A DNA stretch of 64,000 nt from Eonycteris spelaea. Lineage: Eukaryota; Chordata; Mammalia; Chiroptera; Pteropodidae. A program made the position numbers and the translations under genes. A model generated the notes under the pieces. It did no database searches and was not told where the DNA came from. It saw only the letters and a program-made list of their open reading frames with translations. The stretch lies in the NCBI GenBank assembly GCA_003508835.1, contig PUFA01000022.1, forward strand, positions 7,440,001-7,504,000. The letters are read 5' to 3'. Position 1 is the stretch's first letter; every line of letters starts with the position of its first letter. Shown here piece after piece: positions 1 through 11,640 of the stretch.

Positions 1-1213
1 CACAAATCTTGATAATATATTTAATTTGCAAAAAATACAGTTAATATAGTTACCAGTGTTCCAGAAAAGAGAAAAATGAAAGCATAAAAGTTGTAAATTT
101 ACTTGTTCTCTCCCTTTTTACCTTACCTGGATATTTTTCTTTCCTGAAAATGTTTTGTTAATCAAGCTTGTAACTTCTTAGAAATGTGTTTATAAAGAAG
201 TAATCATAGAATGTCAAAGATCATGCTATAAATGGGTAATGGGCTATCCTAGTTATAATTTTATATTTATTTGGATTAAAATATTAAAAGTAACAAGTCA
301 GGCTGAATTTATTCAAAATTGATTTTGCTTTTCTTAAAAATAAGAGAAAGATAGCAACACATATAAATAACACTTCGAAAATTAATATTCTAAGAAACTG
401 ACATTTTCCTGATAGTCTCTCCTTTTGCACTTGGTGCATTTGAAACTATTTGACATGCCTTTCCACTACCTCTAAGACTATTGTCCATTTTAGACAAAGA
501 CTTCTCTTATTCCTCCCGATTCCTAATTATGAGGGGTACACCATCCCCAGTGTCTATTTCTGGGCTCTTATACACTGCTGACTTTCTTGTTTGTCTTTAA
601 GAATAACTTCCACACTTAAATCACATCTCCTTCAAATTTCAGGGTGGATTTTCTTCTGTCTTCATCATTTGTACCAGAATAGAAGCTAGAATCATCCAAA
701 CAGAAAACACATCCAAACGAGAAACTAATTTTCTTTTCCTCTCACAACTTCTAAATCAGTGTTTCTCACATTGCCAATTTCCTTTTATTCCACTACTTTT
801 AAGTGTCTGAATATAAACATTTCATAACTATTTATCTCTACTTACGTTTTCACTGTTATTATCGAATCATTACCAATTCTATTTTTTCTAAACTTAAAGT
901 ACCAAATTTCAACCTCAAATAAATTTAGTGACAAAAAATTATTATGTTCCTTCTACTCTCTCACAGACTTAACTATTCTAGAAAATCTGCATTTGTATTT
1001 GAAGAATGGACTCTCTGATACATTACTTGCATAAAACACACATTATTAGAATTGACTTTAAATTGAAATGTTAATTTATCCTGAATTTTCAAAATTGTCT
1101 GATTTCTCTCTATAATTTACCAAAAAGATACCAACTAAACAACTTAAAAGTAAATCATTTGGAAACTACAGAAAAATATAGTTAATATACAATTAGTTAG
1201 TTCAGTTGAAAAA
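1..1213. other. AT-rich non-coding, no recognised feature
   Basis: Part of duplication copy A. I see no coding frame, RNA gene or identifiable repeat family; the counterpart is about 19223-20433. Confidence 0.6.
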
Positions 1214-1215
1214 TA

Positions 1216-1579
1216 CAGGTGTACCTCAGAGATACTGTAGGTGGGGTCCAGATCACTCAAAGAGGCATCACAATAAAGCAAACCACATAGAATTTTTGGT
1301 TTCCCAGTGAATATAAAAGTTATTTTTACACTACATTGTGGTCTATTAAGTGTGTAATAGAATTATATCTAAAAACTGTACATACCTTAATTAAAAATAC
1401 TTTTTTATTTAAAAAAAATGATCTAAGCCTTCAGCAGGTTATAATCTTTTTGCTGATAGAGGGTCTTAACCTTCAATTTGCAAAAAAAAAAAACGAAAAA
1501 CAACAACAACAACAACAACAAAAAACAGAGCCTGAGAAGCACAAGGAAGTGAAGAGCAATAAAACAAGGGTTGTGCCTG
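1216..1579 (+). mobile_element. Tigger1-type DNA transposon, internally deleted (copy A)
   Basis: It begins CAGGTGTACCTCAGAGATAC and ends with the inverted terminus GGTTGTGCCTG, flanked by TA on both sides (1214-1215 and 1580-1581), the target preference of Tc1/mariner-pogo elements. The interior follows the known Tigger1 end sequence (a run resembling TTTTTGGTTTCCCAGTG, then a second end with CTTCAATTTGCAAAAA). Only about 365 bases remain, so the transposase is missing. A CAA repeat at 1500-1520 lies inside. Short open frames on both strands here are not genes. Confidence 0.85.
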
Positions 1580-1581
1580 TA

Positions 1582-2695
1582 AAGAAATAGACATGTTCTG
1601 CCATAAATATCTAGGTAATAAAAGAAGAAAAGCATTGGGTATACTGTCTCTATCCCCCTGATATTATGCACAGCATAGGCACAAACTTAAAGCATGACAC
1701 TTATTGTATCCTCTGTACACTTAGCTCTCTATTAGAGCAACTTAACACAGAAATGTGGCTCTACAGGACAGAACGGGATAATGGTGCTGCTTTCTTCGAT
1801 TTTCTTGCCTTTGGCAGAGGAGCTTTGAAACCACGATCAGTTTGCCTGGTGCAGAAGGGTGCCACAATATTTTTAGAGGATTTCTTTAAATTAGTGCTTT
1901 ATAAAAATATTTAAAAATTTTTCTGCCAAGCTGATATGAATTGTTTCATGAGTGTGCGTGTGCATTTGTGTGTGTGTGTGTGTGAGCATTGTGTGTATGT
2001 GTGTGTGTATTACAGCCCTCACTCCCTGTTTCCTAAGAGAATTGTTCCAGGCCAGCCTGAATCTTCCTTTCTGAAGCCCATTGTACTTTTAGCCCCACAT
2101 CTGTCTTGTCTTGGGCTTCAATTATAGATAGGTGCTCTAATTTTGACTAAAAAAAAAAATTGAAAAATTAACATTGTTTACACTCTTTCACCTTAATCTC
2201 TGGATGGCTGCTTTCTCCCACAGTGCCAAGAATAATTATACTGTGGCAAAAAGAACCACTTTAAATCCGAGTAGAGAAGGGTCTTTCCAACTATTCAGAT
2301 ACCATGGGAACCTTGACATTTCCTAAGAAATGCCTCATGATACAAGACTGGGCCAAAATGAACATTATCATCACCAAGCTTTATGTATCCCCTTATGTGT
2401 ACAGTAGTAGGAAAATTAAAGCTAATTATTTTTAGTTTTTACAGTATCTAAAAGGCCCTTAATTGATAGCAATAGTATTCCATTTAAAAATGAAAATACA
2501 ATAACAGTAATTTCACTTACTGTGAAGTCTGTACATGTATGAAAATAGGAGGAAAAAAATGATATTGTGAGTCCTCAATTTTAACATGATAGAATTTTAT
2601 TTTGAATTAAAGGTTTTGATAAAATATCATTTAACCTGCTATTGAATGTACTATACTTTATGCTAATAAAATAATTGAGATAAAAATGAATTTCA
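1582..2695. other. Non-coding interval with a TG microsatellite (copy A)
   Basis: Contains an impure (TG)n tract at 1951-2009; otherwise nothing recognisable. The duplicate is about 20822-21923 with the tract at 21182-21239, slightly different in length and interruptions. Confidence 0.6.
1951..2009 (+). repeat. (TG)n microsatellite, copy A
   Basis: Interrupted TG repeat with GC, CATT and AT breaks. Confidence 0.9.
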
Positions 2696-2799
2696 GGTGG
2701 CGAATGCACAATACAACATATATGTGACTTAATGTTGAATTGTGCACTTGAAACTTATTGGATTTCATTAACCAATGGCGCCAGAATAAATTTAAAAAA
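2696..2799 (+). repeat. Short retroposon tail-like element (copy A)
   Basis: A segment of about 104 bases with features TTGAATTGTGCACTTGAAAC, then CATTAACCAATGGCGCCA, then an AATAAATTTAAAAAA end. It resembles a retroposon 3' tail that I associate with bats and other laurasiatherian genomes. The family name is not secure. Confidence 0.45.
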
Positions 2800-3136
2800 C
2801 TGAATTCCAAAATTATTTTAATCACAATATGAAAGTACTGGCCTACTTATTAAATATATAGTTCAAATCTCAATAAAACAGTATTACATCTCAAATTTTA
2901 TCTGCTGATTATATAATAAATATTAGAAATTATAACCCAAATTATCTTAAATAAAAAAATGTAGCTTTTGGGTTATAAGAAATTTTACTGTTAATTTTAA
3001 AAGAGATTAGCCTTAGGTAAGGCAGATTAAGAAAATAAATCCTAGGAAATCCTTAATTAATCAATTTGTTTAAATTAGCTAATCATGAATTTTGATTCTT
3101 CAAACCATCTTTTGATTTTTAAAAAGTCATATTTAA

Positions 3137-3657
3137 TGTTTTATTAATGTCCAATGTATATACAATAAAATTCACTTGTCATATATGTATAAGTCAATGG
3201 CTTTTAATCAATTTACTGTTTTGTGATCAGTACTACAATTCAATTTTCAATATTTTCATTACTGAAAAAGACCCTTTGCTGTTTTATAGAAATGAAATTA
3301 CACAATACGTAGTGTTCTTGGTCAGGTTTCTTTCATAAACATGTTTTTAAATTTTGTCCACATTGTAGAATGTACTTTGTTTTTCTATATTGCTTTGAAT
3401 AGTGTTTCATTTTTTGGATATACTACATTTGTTTATCCATTCAGTAGCTGGAAATTTGAGTTATTTCTAGGTTTTTTGGTTTTTATAAATAATGCTGCTA
3501 AAAACATTCCCAAAAACATTTGTGTGAACATATGTTTTCATTTCTTTTAGATGGATCCTAAAGATGGAGTTGTTTGGTTGGATGGTAAATGTACGTATAT
3601 CTTTTGAAGAACCTCTTTTCCAAAGTGGCTACATCATTTTATACTCCCACCTGCCAT
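3137..3657 (-). mobile_element. Ancient L1 (L1M-type) 3' fragment, antisense, copy A
   Basis: The plus strand follows the antisense of an old L1 3' end: a TTTTTTGGATATACTACATTTG run, then TTTATCCATTCAGTAG, AATAATGCTGCTAAAAACAT, ACATATGTTTTCATTTCTTT and CCAAAGTGGCTACATCATTTT. No open reading frame remains. Short frames here (for example 3341-3550) are fossils of non-coding L1 sequence. Confidence 0.75.
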
Positions 3658-3845
3658 GCAGTACGGTCCAGGGCTAGCCTGCTGTATAAATGACATGGAA
3701 AACTTAAATGTCCCAGCCAACTGACCCAATTAACTGACAGCTACCTTAGATCATGCCGCAAGATCAATTCGTCAGATGACTGCAGCTACGAGCAAGATGA
3801 GCCTGGAGTATCATGAGTAGCTAAATGCACAGAAATCGTGTTTTA
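3658..3845 (+). mobile_element. MLT1-like (ERVL-MaLR) LTR fragment, copy A
   Basis: Contains the eroded GGGCTAGCCTGCTG...CCCAGCCAACTGAC...GACTGCAGCTACGAGCAAGATGAG pattern characteristic of MLT1 LTR interiors. It is partial and old. The duplicate is 22884-23068, which has one base fewer near 23030. Confidence 0.5.
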
Positions 3846-3936
3846 AACATTATCATGTCACATAAAATCTTCCTTGTTGCTAACCATAAAAAGAATTTTG
3901 GATTGTATGAAACTCTAGTTTTTATTAGGAATGGCA

Positions 3937-4000
3937 AGTTCTGTTCCTAAAGAACAGTTCTGCTTTTAGTTCTGTTCCTAAAGAACAGTGCTGCTTTTAG
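3937..4000 (+). repeat. Two-copy 31/32-bp tandem repeat with internal hairpin (copy A)
   Basis: AGTTCTGTTCCTAAAGAACA-containing units at 3937-3967 and 3968-4000. Each carries the inverted arms CTGTTC and GAACAG around CTAAA. Confidence 0.9.
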
Positions 4001-5200
4001 ACTATTGCTGATTTTAGTGGAAATTGTTGGTGATCGGTACTATTGCTAACTTAAATACCAGGGGCATGGGAAGAGCACAGTCTTTTGGCAAGAGCCTCCT
4101 TGCTGGCTCTGTCATTGGGAGCCACTAATGCAGTGCCTGAGGGTGCAAGGTCGACCACATTCTGCTTCTAAATCCTGCACTGAGCACTGCTGGGCTCACC
4201 CCTACAGTGACAGCAAGAGAAACCGTGACGCCCTTACAGCAGGCAAGAACATCTTAGACGCAGAGGGCCATGGAGCCTGGAATAGCAGTATGAGGCCTCT
4301 TTCCTGTATTTTCTGGTCTTTGAGTAAGGCCACCCTAGGCTCCTTTTTAACCCCTCTATCTTTTTCTGACAACTTTGTCACCCAACCAATTGTATGAAGT
4401 GTCTGTGCATGAAATGTCAAGAGTGGGATCAAATCCTGCCTGAGCCTTTGTTAAATGTCCCCTGAAAATCCAGTTTGAAGAAGCCTCCCCATTCAACCCT
4501 GAAGGGAGAGCAAGCATTTCTGGACACGGCTTTTTTTAAACATACATTTCGGAAAAAAATTGTACGGACTCAGAATCTGACACATGTGTTTTCTGTTGCA
4601 CAAGAACTTGTCAGGGGCAAAAACATGTTAGGTCACCATGAAAGAAAAAATGCTCCCCTGGTTTTGACTTCCACCCAGTTATCCCATTTCTAGAACAACA
4701 CGAGTTCTTCTTTTTAACTCAAATAATAGCAGGTCGTTACGGTGGGGAAAAAAACAAACAGTGATGCATTCTCCCAGCTCTTTGAGTTCTTCGTCCTCAC
4801 ATATGGGGACTTTAACATCGAATACTTCCCTCATGCCCTGCCTGCTTTAGTGTTTCCCTCCAAACCCAATCAGCCTTCACCAGGGACGTGTCCCCTCCCT
4901 GACCCCCACGGTTAGGTATGCACCTCCTCACCATGCATAGAAATGTGTCACAGGACTGGGGTCTCTGCTTTCTATGACTAACGACTTTATAGCTACAGGG
5001 GTGATTATTGGATTCAGAGCTGTCCCCGTCACTCATCTGTAAGTTTTATAAATACAGGCCATTCATTTGATCATTTTTGGTATTATTCTCACCATTAAAT
5101 TTCCCAGCTCTAGCCCTATTTAATTGGAGATTTAAAGCTCTATTTTCTGCTTGTTCTATCCATTTTAGGAAGTTATTCTATCTCTGTACATCAGTATCCT
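4001..5200. other. Non-coding interval, slightly GC-richer (copy A)
   Basis: Short overlapping open frames exist on both strands (4128-4397 plus, 4202-4432 minus, 4475-4693 plus) but resemble no family I know. The counterpart is about 23225-24425, where the frame at 23699-24127 is longer than its copy A partner because of small indels. I do not call a gene. Confidence 0.5.
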
Positions 5201-5204
5201 AATT

Positions 5205-5412
5205 CACTTCGTAGCTATGTTACTTTATGCCATGAATTTAATTTTGCTAAGCCTCAATTTACTTTTATTAGCATTTAACATTAGGCAGGATTTAAAACCT
5301 TCTTAGTCATTGTCGTGATAAGAATAGGATGTAGTGTTATTTGGAGGATAAAACAATGCATATGAAGTGCTTATCATAGTGTCTTGTACTTGATAAGTAC
5401 TCAGTAAAGCTT
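5205..5412 (+). mobile_element. MIR-like SINE, copy A
   Basis: MIR-type order is visible: TAGCTATGTTACTTTATGCC, AAGCCTCAATTTACTTTT, GTGTTATTTGGAGGATAAA, then GAAGTGCTTATCATAGTGTC and TAAGTACTCAGTAAA. Degenerate and non-coding. Confidence 0.65.
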
Positions 5413-5794
5413 AGGTTTTCCTTGTTTTTTTTTTTTTTTCTAATGCAGGTAATACCATAACATGGTTGCTATAATGAAATTTTATATAATAGCCTCTATG
5501 TAATTTATATTACCTATAGTAGGTGAACAAGACATGAAAATTAATATAGTTTGTATTATAGAAGATGTCTTTATCATAACAAGCTGTCTTCATTGTTAGA
5601 CAGAAGTTCATTCACTGAAGAGTACATCAAACAGAAAATTCTATTTCTGGCTTTGCTACTAAGTATCACTAATTAGCGATGGTGTCATAGCAATAATATC
5701 AATTATAACAATAAAACTGTATGTTAAATGTGTACTAGAGGCTAAAAACGGTCCAAAGAAACTTAAGTGGTGGGTTAGCCAGGAGTTTGAGCTC

Positions 5795-5975
5795 ATAGCT
5801 GACCTCTTAACATCGTATCCTCGGAAAATATTGAATGATACCTAAGAATGTCTTCGCTAGTAAAATGAGAGAATAACAATACTTATTCCATTAGGTAGGT
5901 GTAAAATTTAAATAAGATATTTCACATTTGGTTCTTAGTACAGTGTTTGACCCACTGCGGATGCTCAACAGGTGG
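5795..5975 (+). mobile_element. MIR-like SINE, copy A, second element
   Basis: Shows GCTAGTAAAATGAGAGAATA, a TTCCATTAGGTAGGTG block, and CAGTGTTTGACCCACTGCGG followed by GATGCTCAACA, in MIR order. Confidence 0.65.
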
Positions 5976-8600
5976 CGATACTTGAGATTGGTACCAGGAT
6001 CCTTGTGACTGTATGATGCTTAATTGTCGAGCCCTCTGAGGTCTCCCTCCACTTGACCTACTTAACCATTTTCTCTACACTTCTCTAGTGCGGATGCTTT
6101 TCCCTAAAAGGTAATTTCTTCACTGCTCTCTTCACACTCCTCCAGTTTCCACGTAAGTGCACTTGCACCAACCTCTAGAGGCCTTAGCTGCCTCTGATGC
6201 TGGATGATGAGCGTGAGCTACGAAGGAGCCAGCTGCTCTCTTCCCAGTCTCCCTCGTTCCCTCCCTTCCCTCTTTCTCTTCTTCAAAACCCGGCTCAATT
6301 CTATTTCATTATAATAAGTCCATCTGACTACGCCAACCCATTTCGATACTTAGAGAGCATGTAATAACACTTAATCATCTTTGGAGTTTTAAAATAAATA
6401 TATAAGTATGTCCCAGACAAGACTGCTGGCAAACGGCATTAACTTAAGTAAAGGAATTTGGCCAAGGCATTTTATTTTTTCTTATCAAATGTGTATGAAA
6501 AGTGGTGATATATATATATTTTTTTTCCAGTAAGAGATTTACAAAAACTAACGATCACTGTATGTATCCTCTATCGTATCCTCCAAATACTAACTGCTTA
6601 ACTGGGTCACATGATATTTGTGCATCTTTCTGAATCTTGCAAGTTGAAATTCCTCCGAGGTGCAACTCAGTGTTCTAACTACGTGGCTCACTGGGACACG
6701 GAGTTAGAAGAAACCCAGCGTGAATGACAATGTCCGGTGGAAGTCCAACTTAACATAGAGTTTGCTGGTGGTACAGACAGAACCCCAAAATGACACTTTT
6801 AACGTGATTTTCCTCAGGCTGATTAAATTTTCCTACCAGTTTTTGAAGTCTGGAGATGTGTACAGCAGTGAAATCTCTTTCATCAAGTACAGCACAGAAT
6901 GAAAAGTGGAATTCCACTGCTATGTTTAAATAGAGTATCATTTTGTTATAATAATGAGAAATTCTTGAGGAAGAGTACTCAGCTATGTGAGCTACAAACT
7001 CATGTTTGATTTGCAAATATTATTCTTTCTAATGGGAAAGATCTGAACAAGGTAATTTTAAGCAATGAGAATACTTTAGCTATTTTGGTCTAAATTTAAA
7101 TTTAAGTGAAAGCTCAGCTTTCAAACAAGAATTTTTCATTGTTATTAATTTACTTTGTCAACAGTATATTATAAACTAAGCACTGCTTTATAAAAATAAT
7201 ATTGTTAAGTAAAGGGTCTATTTTATTTCTTATCTTTCTGATTACATAAAACCAGCCACTTTTGAAAGCTTAGCAGAACATTACGAAGGCTCGTCTGGAC
7301 CAAGAGGGAGAACTAATTCAATTATAATAAAACATTTTAAACCTAAGCCATAAGAGTTCTTGCTTTTATTATTTTTTAGAACCTTCTAGAGATTAAAATC
7401 CAAAGCCTTTACTGCAGGACTACAGACACAGCTAATTATCTCAGAAAACTAGACAATTCGATAAGGTTCATATAAATTAGAATATTTTAGCAAAGATAAT
7501 TAAAATGTTAAAAATCTAACCTCTAATAAATCGACATTTGCAAAATCCAATGGACCTATAAAAGGAAATTACGAAGCAAGTCATGTTATTTATATAAGTG
7601 TAGTTATATTTAACCAGAAATTAAAGTATTCATGAGAATATAAAATATTTTGGTCTTCTTTGGAAAATGAGATAGATGATCAGTCACAGAATTCTCTCCT
7701 ATGTTGCACTGCTTCTGTTATCCTAAACACAGAAACGTTCCATATAGCCCAACAACCAGCTGAAAACAGCAAACTGATACTCTTCAACCAAAACCAGGTT
7801 GAGTTTATTGGTTTAGAAAAGTTTAACTAGAAACGGTAAAGATGCTTAATGTTGTTTTTAAAAGTACACCTCTGGTTATGTCACCATTCTGTTTAACCTT
7901 AAAAACTCATGAAAGAGTCTCTGTGAAAAATCCAAAAGCATGACAATGGTTTTAGCTGCCTCTGACAACTGAATGAAGAGACAGCCACAGAGGACCAGGC
8001 TGCACTCAGAACAGATGGTGGGGTGGGGGGACGCGTTTGGTCCTGTTGGCCTCATGTGAACCTAAAAGAAAGAAACTAGGACCTGGTCCTTTCAGGAAGA
8101 ACTGTGGTCAAGAGGCTAGATTGAAGGGTTAAAGTTGCCCAGAGAGAAAGATTCAGCATGGGGTGGACCGCTGAAAGTCAGGGGCTGACAAGAGGAATTG
8201 TAATGCCAGTTAGCGGAGGCACATCCTGGATGCTGAAGGGAGAAGGTGGGCAATGGTCCTTATGGCCCATTCAGAAATGAACTAACCGTAAATGAAGTAC
8301 CTTGACATCACCAATTACGCAAGACCTGTCTAACCTTGTTATACCACCCATCTCTTCTCCTATTTTTAAAACCATGGACGACCAAAAGTATATAAAATGG
8401 GGAGGGGGGCAGAAGGAAAGAAGGCAGGTTCAAGGAAGAAGAGTAAAATCAACACCAAAGTCAATCAACCAACAAAACACTCGTGACCACATTTATCACT
8501 CCTCTATCCTGCTCATCGCAAAATTCTGAGATTAAGGAAATAAGGCAAAAGTCCTAGTTTATATCAGACAACAAAGGTTTGCTTATATTGACCACATTCT
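5976..8600. other. Non-coding interval (copy A)
   Basis: Holds a pyrimidine-rich tract at about 6236-6284 and a short G-rich patch at about 8018-8032. Nothing else is recognised. Counterpart about 25198-27813; the negative-strand open frame at 25326-25520 there is an artefact of the pyrimidine tract. Confidence 0.55.
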
Positions 8601-8637
8601 GTTTTATTTTTGTTTTTTTGTTTTGTTTTGTTTTTTT
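8601..8637 (+). repeat. T-rich (GTTTT)n tract, copy A
   Basis: Low-complexity run of T with single G interruptions. Confidence 0.9.
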
Positions 8638-9166
8638 AAGCCTGGAAAATTTAGACTATCTAATGAGATGTGAAAGTAAATACAAATGCTATGAAATTTG
8701 TTTAATATATTCCTAGGACAGGAGGGTCAAAAGAAGGTACTTTAAAAAATGCAACTGCTTTTTGTTTCATGTCCTACAATTTAGATTGTTCACTAAACTA
8801 GGTGAACAGTTATTTTGATTTGACATTCTGAACCCAATAATATATTTTTCTTTCATACACTTCATTGAATCTGCCCTCAAACCACACATGCACCTTCTGA
8901 TAGCATGTCATGCCGTAAAAAGTCCTTGATGGGTATTTATCCCACAGTTGGCTCTCAATAAAAACTAGCTTTATTATTCTGTATTTTAATTACAGAACCC
9001 ATAGTATGTATATGTGTATGCATTTTTTTCAATAAATATTTGGTGATATAAATCAATTTAATTTTGAAATGAGTAGCCTGGTATGTGCTCATCCATAAAG
9101 ATAATGTGGATTAGATTAGAACAGCTCTTCCCTAGTAGTATGCAATACCAGATCTATAGCAGACCC

Positions 9167-9262
9167 ATGCATGTATACATCCATCATACAAAAACATGCA
9201 CACATGCACACATGTATATATACATGCAAATGTACATGTCTGCATATATTTACATGTTTATA
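9167..9262 (+). repeat. Alternating purine-pyrimidine tract (CATG/CACA/TATA), copy A
   Basis: Mixture of CATG, CACACATG and GTATATATAC steps over about 96 bases; low-complexity sequence able to adopt left-handed or cruciform structure. Confidence 0.8.
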
Positions 9263-9921
9263 TAGTCTCTTTCTTGACTCTACCTTTTATTTCATTCATC
9301 TGTTTGCCTTTAAACACAGACTGTATTAATTGCTACAATGTATAATGTCTTGATATCTAAATTCTTCTCATTTTGCAGAAATTCTGTGGCTATCTGTGAT
9401 TTTAGCTTCCATATACATATTAGAATCAGTTGGCCAAGTGCGAATAATACCCATGTGGTCAGTTACTTCCCTAAAGAGCCCTGGTTCCTTGTACTAGATG
9501 ATAGGTATAGAAACCAAGCAAAGGTATGATCTAGTTATAGCTACTGGTGTCCTTGCACCTAGTGCTTCTCAGTGTGTAAAGCTAGGAAACATATGAAGTG
9601 TACGCAAGCACAAACACATGTGCCTCCATGTCTGTATTAATGGCAATCTGCATATTGATCAAAACCCATGCATTCATACTGATATTTCTAACACCACAGA
9701 GCTCACTCAAGCCATCCTCCAGTCTTTATTTGTAACTCTCTTATCTGACAGTTTCTATGACAATGAGAAACTGGATTTCATTATCTACTATACATTTACT
9801 GATTTGCTCAGTCTTAAAATTCTAGTAAGACGATGTCAGAATTGATATCCTAAAACACTGAAAACCAAATGTACTCGCGTACAAAACTATCGGACAATTA
9901 TTTTCTCCTTTAGTAAGTCTT

Positions 9922-10089
9922 CCTTATAGTATATTCACCATTATAGTATATTATAGTATATAGTATATAGTATAATATAGTATATTCAATATTTTCTTAT
10001 ATCTCTTCCTTCTAATATATCCCCTTATAGTATATTCACCATTATATTATAATATAGAATAATCAATATTTTCTTATATCTCATCCTTT
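9922..10089 (+). repeat. AT minisatellite, two diverged units (copy A)
   Basis: Unit 1 (9922-10022) and unit 2 (10023-10089) both begin CCTTATAGTATATTCACCAT and end CAATATTTTCTTATATCTC. Unit 1 is expanded by internal TATAGTATA repeats. Confidence 0.9.
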
Positions 10090-10510
10090 GTCACATGAAA
10101 GGCAGCTTACTATATAGATATGCTTTTTCCAACCAAATCACCTAAAAAAGAGACAGTTGAATGCAAACAGAGAGAGTCAGGCAGTTTTAAAGCTACAGGT
10201 AATTTTTAAATTCTAGAACTTTACATTAAAGACTGAAAGCTAGGGTTTTTTATGGCTCTAGTTTTTATTCTTATCAGCTGGCATGTTAGAGAACTATATG
10301 ATTAAATTAATCACGGGGAATCACAACATCATACCTTTTCCAGGACAGAGAAGACATCTTAGAGGCAGCATATAAGGAAAATGCTAGTTGAAAATGCACA
10401 TCTAACATTTACATATAAATGATCTTAAATGTTGAACAGGGGATAAAAAGGATTTAATATACCCATTGGATATGTTGATAAGGAAACTCTTGTTCTGTGG
10501 AGCTTCCCTG

Positions 10511-10549
10511 AGACTACATAATGAATTTCATTCTTAATGAATTTCATTC
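10511..10549 (+). other. Duplication junction with short templated repeats
   Basis: Shared sequence ends at ACTACATAAT. The 14-mer AATGAATTTCATTC then occurs twice, at 10520-10533 and 10536-10549, straddling the breakpoint with a 16-base period. The segment 10515-10526 (TACATAATGAAT) is also perfectly inverted at 10575-10586. Short direct and inverted copies at a breakpoint are typical of replication-template-switch joints, which is an inference here. Confidence 0.7.
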
Positions 10550-10586
10550 AAAACATGTTTTAAGCTTTTACTACATTCATTATGTA

Positions 10587-11640
10587 ATCAGAATAGTTGA
10601 GGATTGGAAAGGTTAATCAAATTGCATCTTTAGTCTCAAGAAAATTTTAGTCTATTTAGAAGGGACAGACACATACACAGCAATAATAATCATGAAAAAT
10701 GCCACAAATATTGGCACTTTGAGAAAATACCTGCTTCTGTACAGAGTATATGAGATACAGATTTTTATGTATGCTGTATGAACAACATACCATTTAAGAA
10801 TTTTCACTGTAGAATTTTGTGGATTTCCTCTTGCCCCAGTAGCAATGCACGAGTTGTTTAAATATTGAGAGAGCTGAACCCTATGTCTACAATGATCAAT
10901 TAACATTTTATATTATTAGTCAAAGGTAGTTTTCAAGAGATGGCTGGATCTCTCATCTCCAAATCGCCTGTTTACCTATTATTGCTCCTTGTGCAGGCAC
11001 CCTTTTATTATGAGGTTAGAATGCATCCTATAATTGATCATTGGATTGGCAAACATCTGTATGTATGAACCACCTTGCTTTTTTAGTACAGGGAGTCCTC
11101 CTCAGTCTACTTCCACAAATCCTGGACCTGTGCTTCTTAGCTTGCTGGTTGTTACCATTCTAAGCAACGGTTCACCTCTCTTAAATATCTAGGGAAGAGT
11201 TCTAATCTGTTGATTCCATGAGCCTTTAACTGGACTCTACTCAGGGTTTCTGTGCCACCGAAGGTCAAGGAGAATTCTGCACAGGAAATTCCATGTACCA
11301 GCTCACATCATAAAAATGCAGGAGAGAGAGTAAAGAGTGAGAAGCACATATAAGAAATAAATGTCCTGCCCATCTCTTTCTCCTCAAAAAGAGCACCTCG
11401 CCCCATCGCTTTGGAACCACTGTTGTGGGTTTCATTTTTTCATGACCCGGGCTCTGACCTTTCCTAGTTTTTATGAGTGTTGGCAACCCACTCCAACACA
11501 CCTGAATATTAAGGGGCTATTTTACCTATTAGAAGAAAAGACTTTATGTTTGCCCACCAGGGTGGGTGTGAGGGCCAAATGAGATATATCTGAGGGCTCT
11601 AAGGATTGATAGTACGCGATTGGTTTCTAAGTTGTCTTCC
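10587..11640. other. Non-coding interval, nothing recognised
   Basis: First part of the segment present once in the window, between the two duplication copies. Short open frames only. Confidence 0.55.

Larger units (their letters stand above)
1..10522 (+). repeat. Segmental duplication, copy A (left-truncated by window edge)
   Basis: This stretch is repeated in the same orientation at 19223-29707 over its whole length. Both copies carry the same ordered features: Tigger1 element, TG repeat, L1 and MLT1 fragments, 31-bp tandem repeat, two MIRs and an AT minisatellite. Homology starts at the first base of the window, so the true left limit lies outside it. It ends sharply at about 10522, where copy A continues into a GAATTTCATT duplication and copy B into unrelated sequence. 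Differences are scattered substitutions plus many 1-6 base indels; I judge identity to be in the high nineties percent by eye. No gene is supported inside. Confidence 0.97.

Noticed and set aside
1336..1671. Short plus and minus frames with polyglutamine or polyleucine
   Set aside because: Translation of the CAA repeat inside a non-coding Tigger1 remnant.
3943..3956. Possible glucocorticoid-response-like palindrome (TGTTC...GAACA)
   Set aside because: The half-sites are everted and the spacing is five, unlike the receptor consensus; better explained as a small tandem hairpin repeat.
3937..4000. Spaced repeats resembling a CRISPR-like array
   Set aside because: Only two directly adjacent units without spacers, in a mammalian sequence.
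4128..4432. Overlapping open frames on both strands, nearly identical in the duplicate at 23352-23656
   Set aside because: Their preservation follows from the recent duplication; no domain, no splice context, and both strands are open equally.
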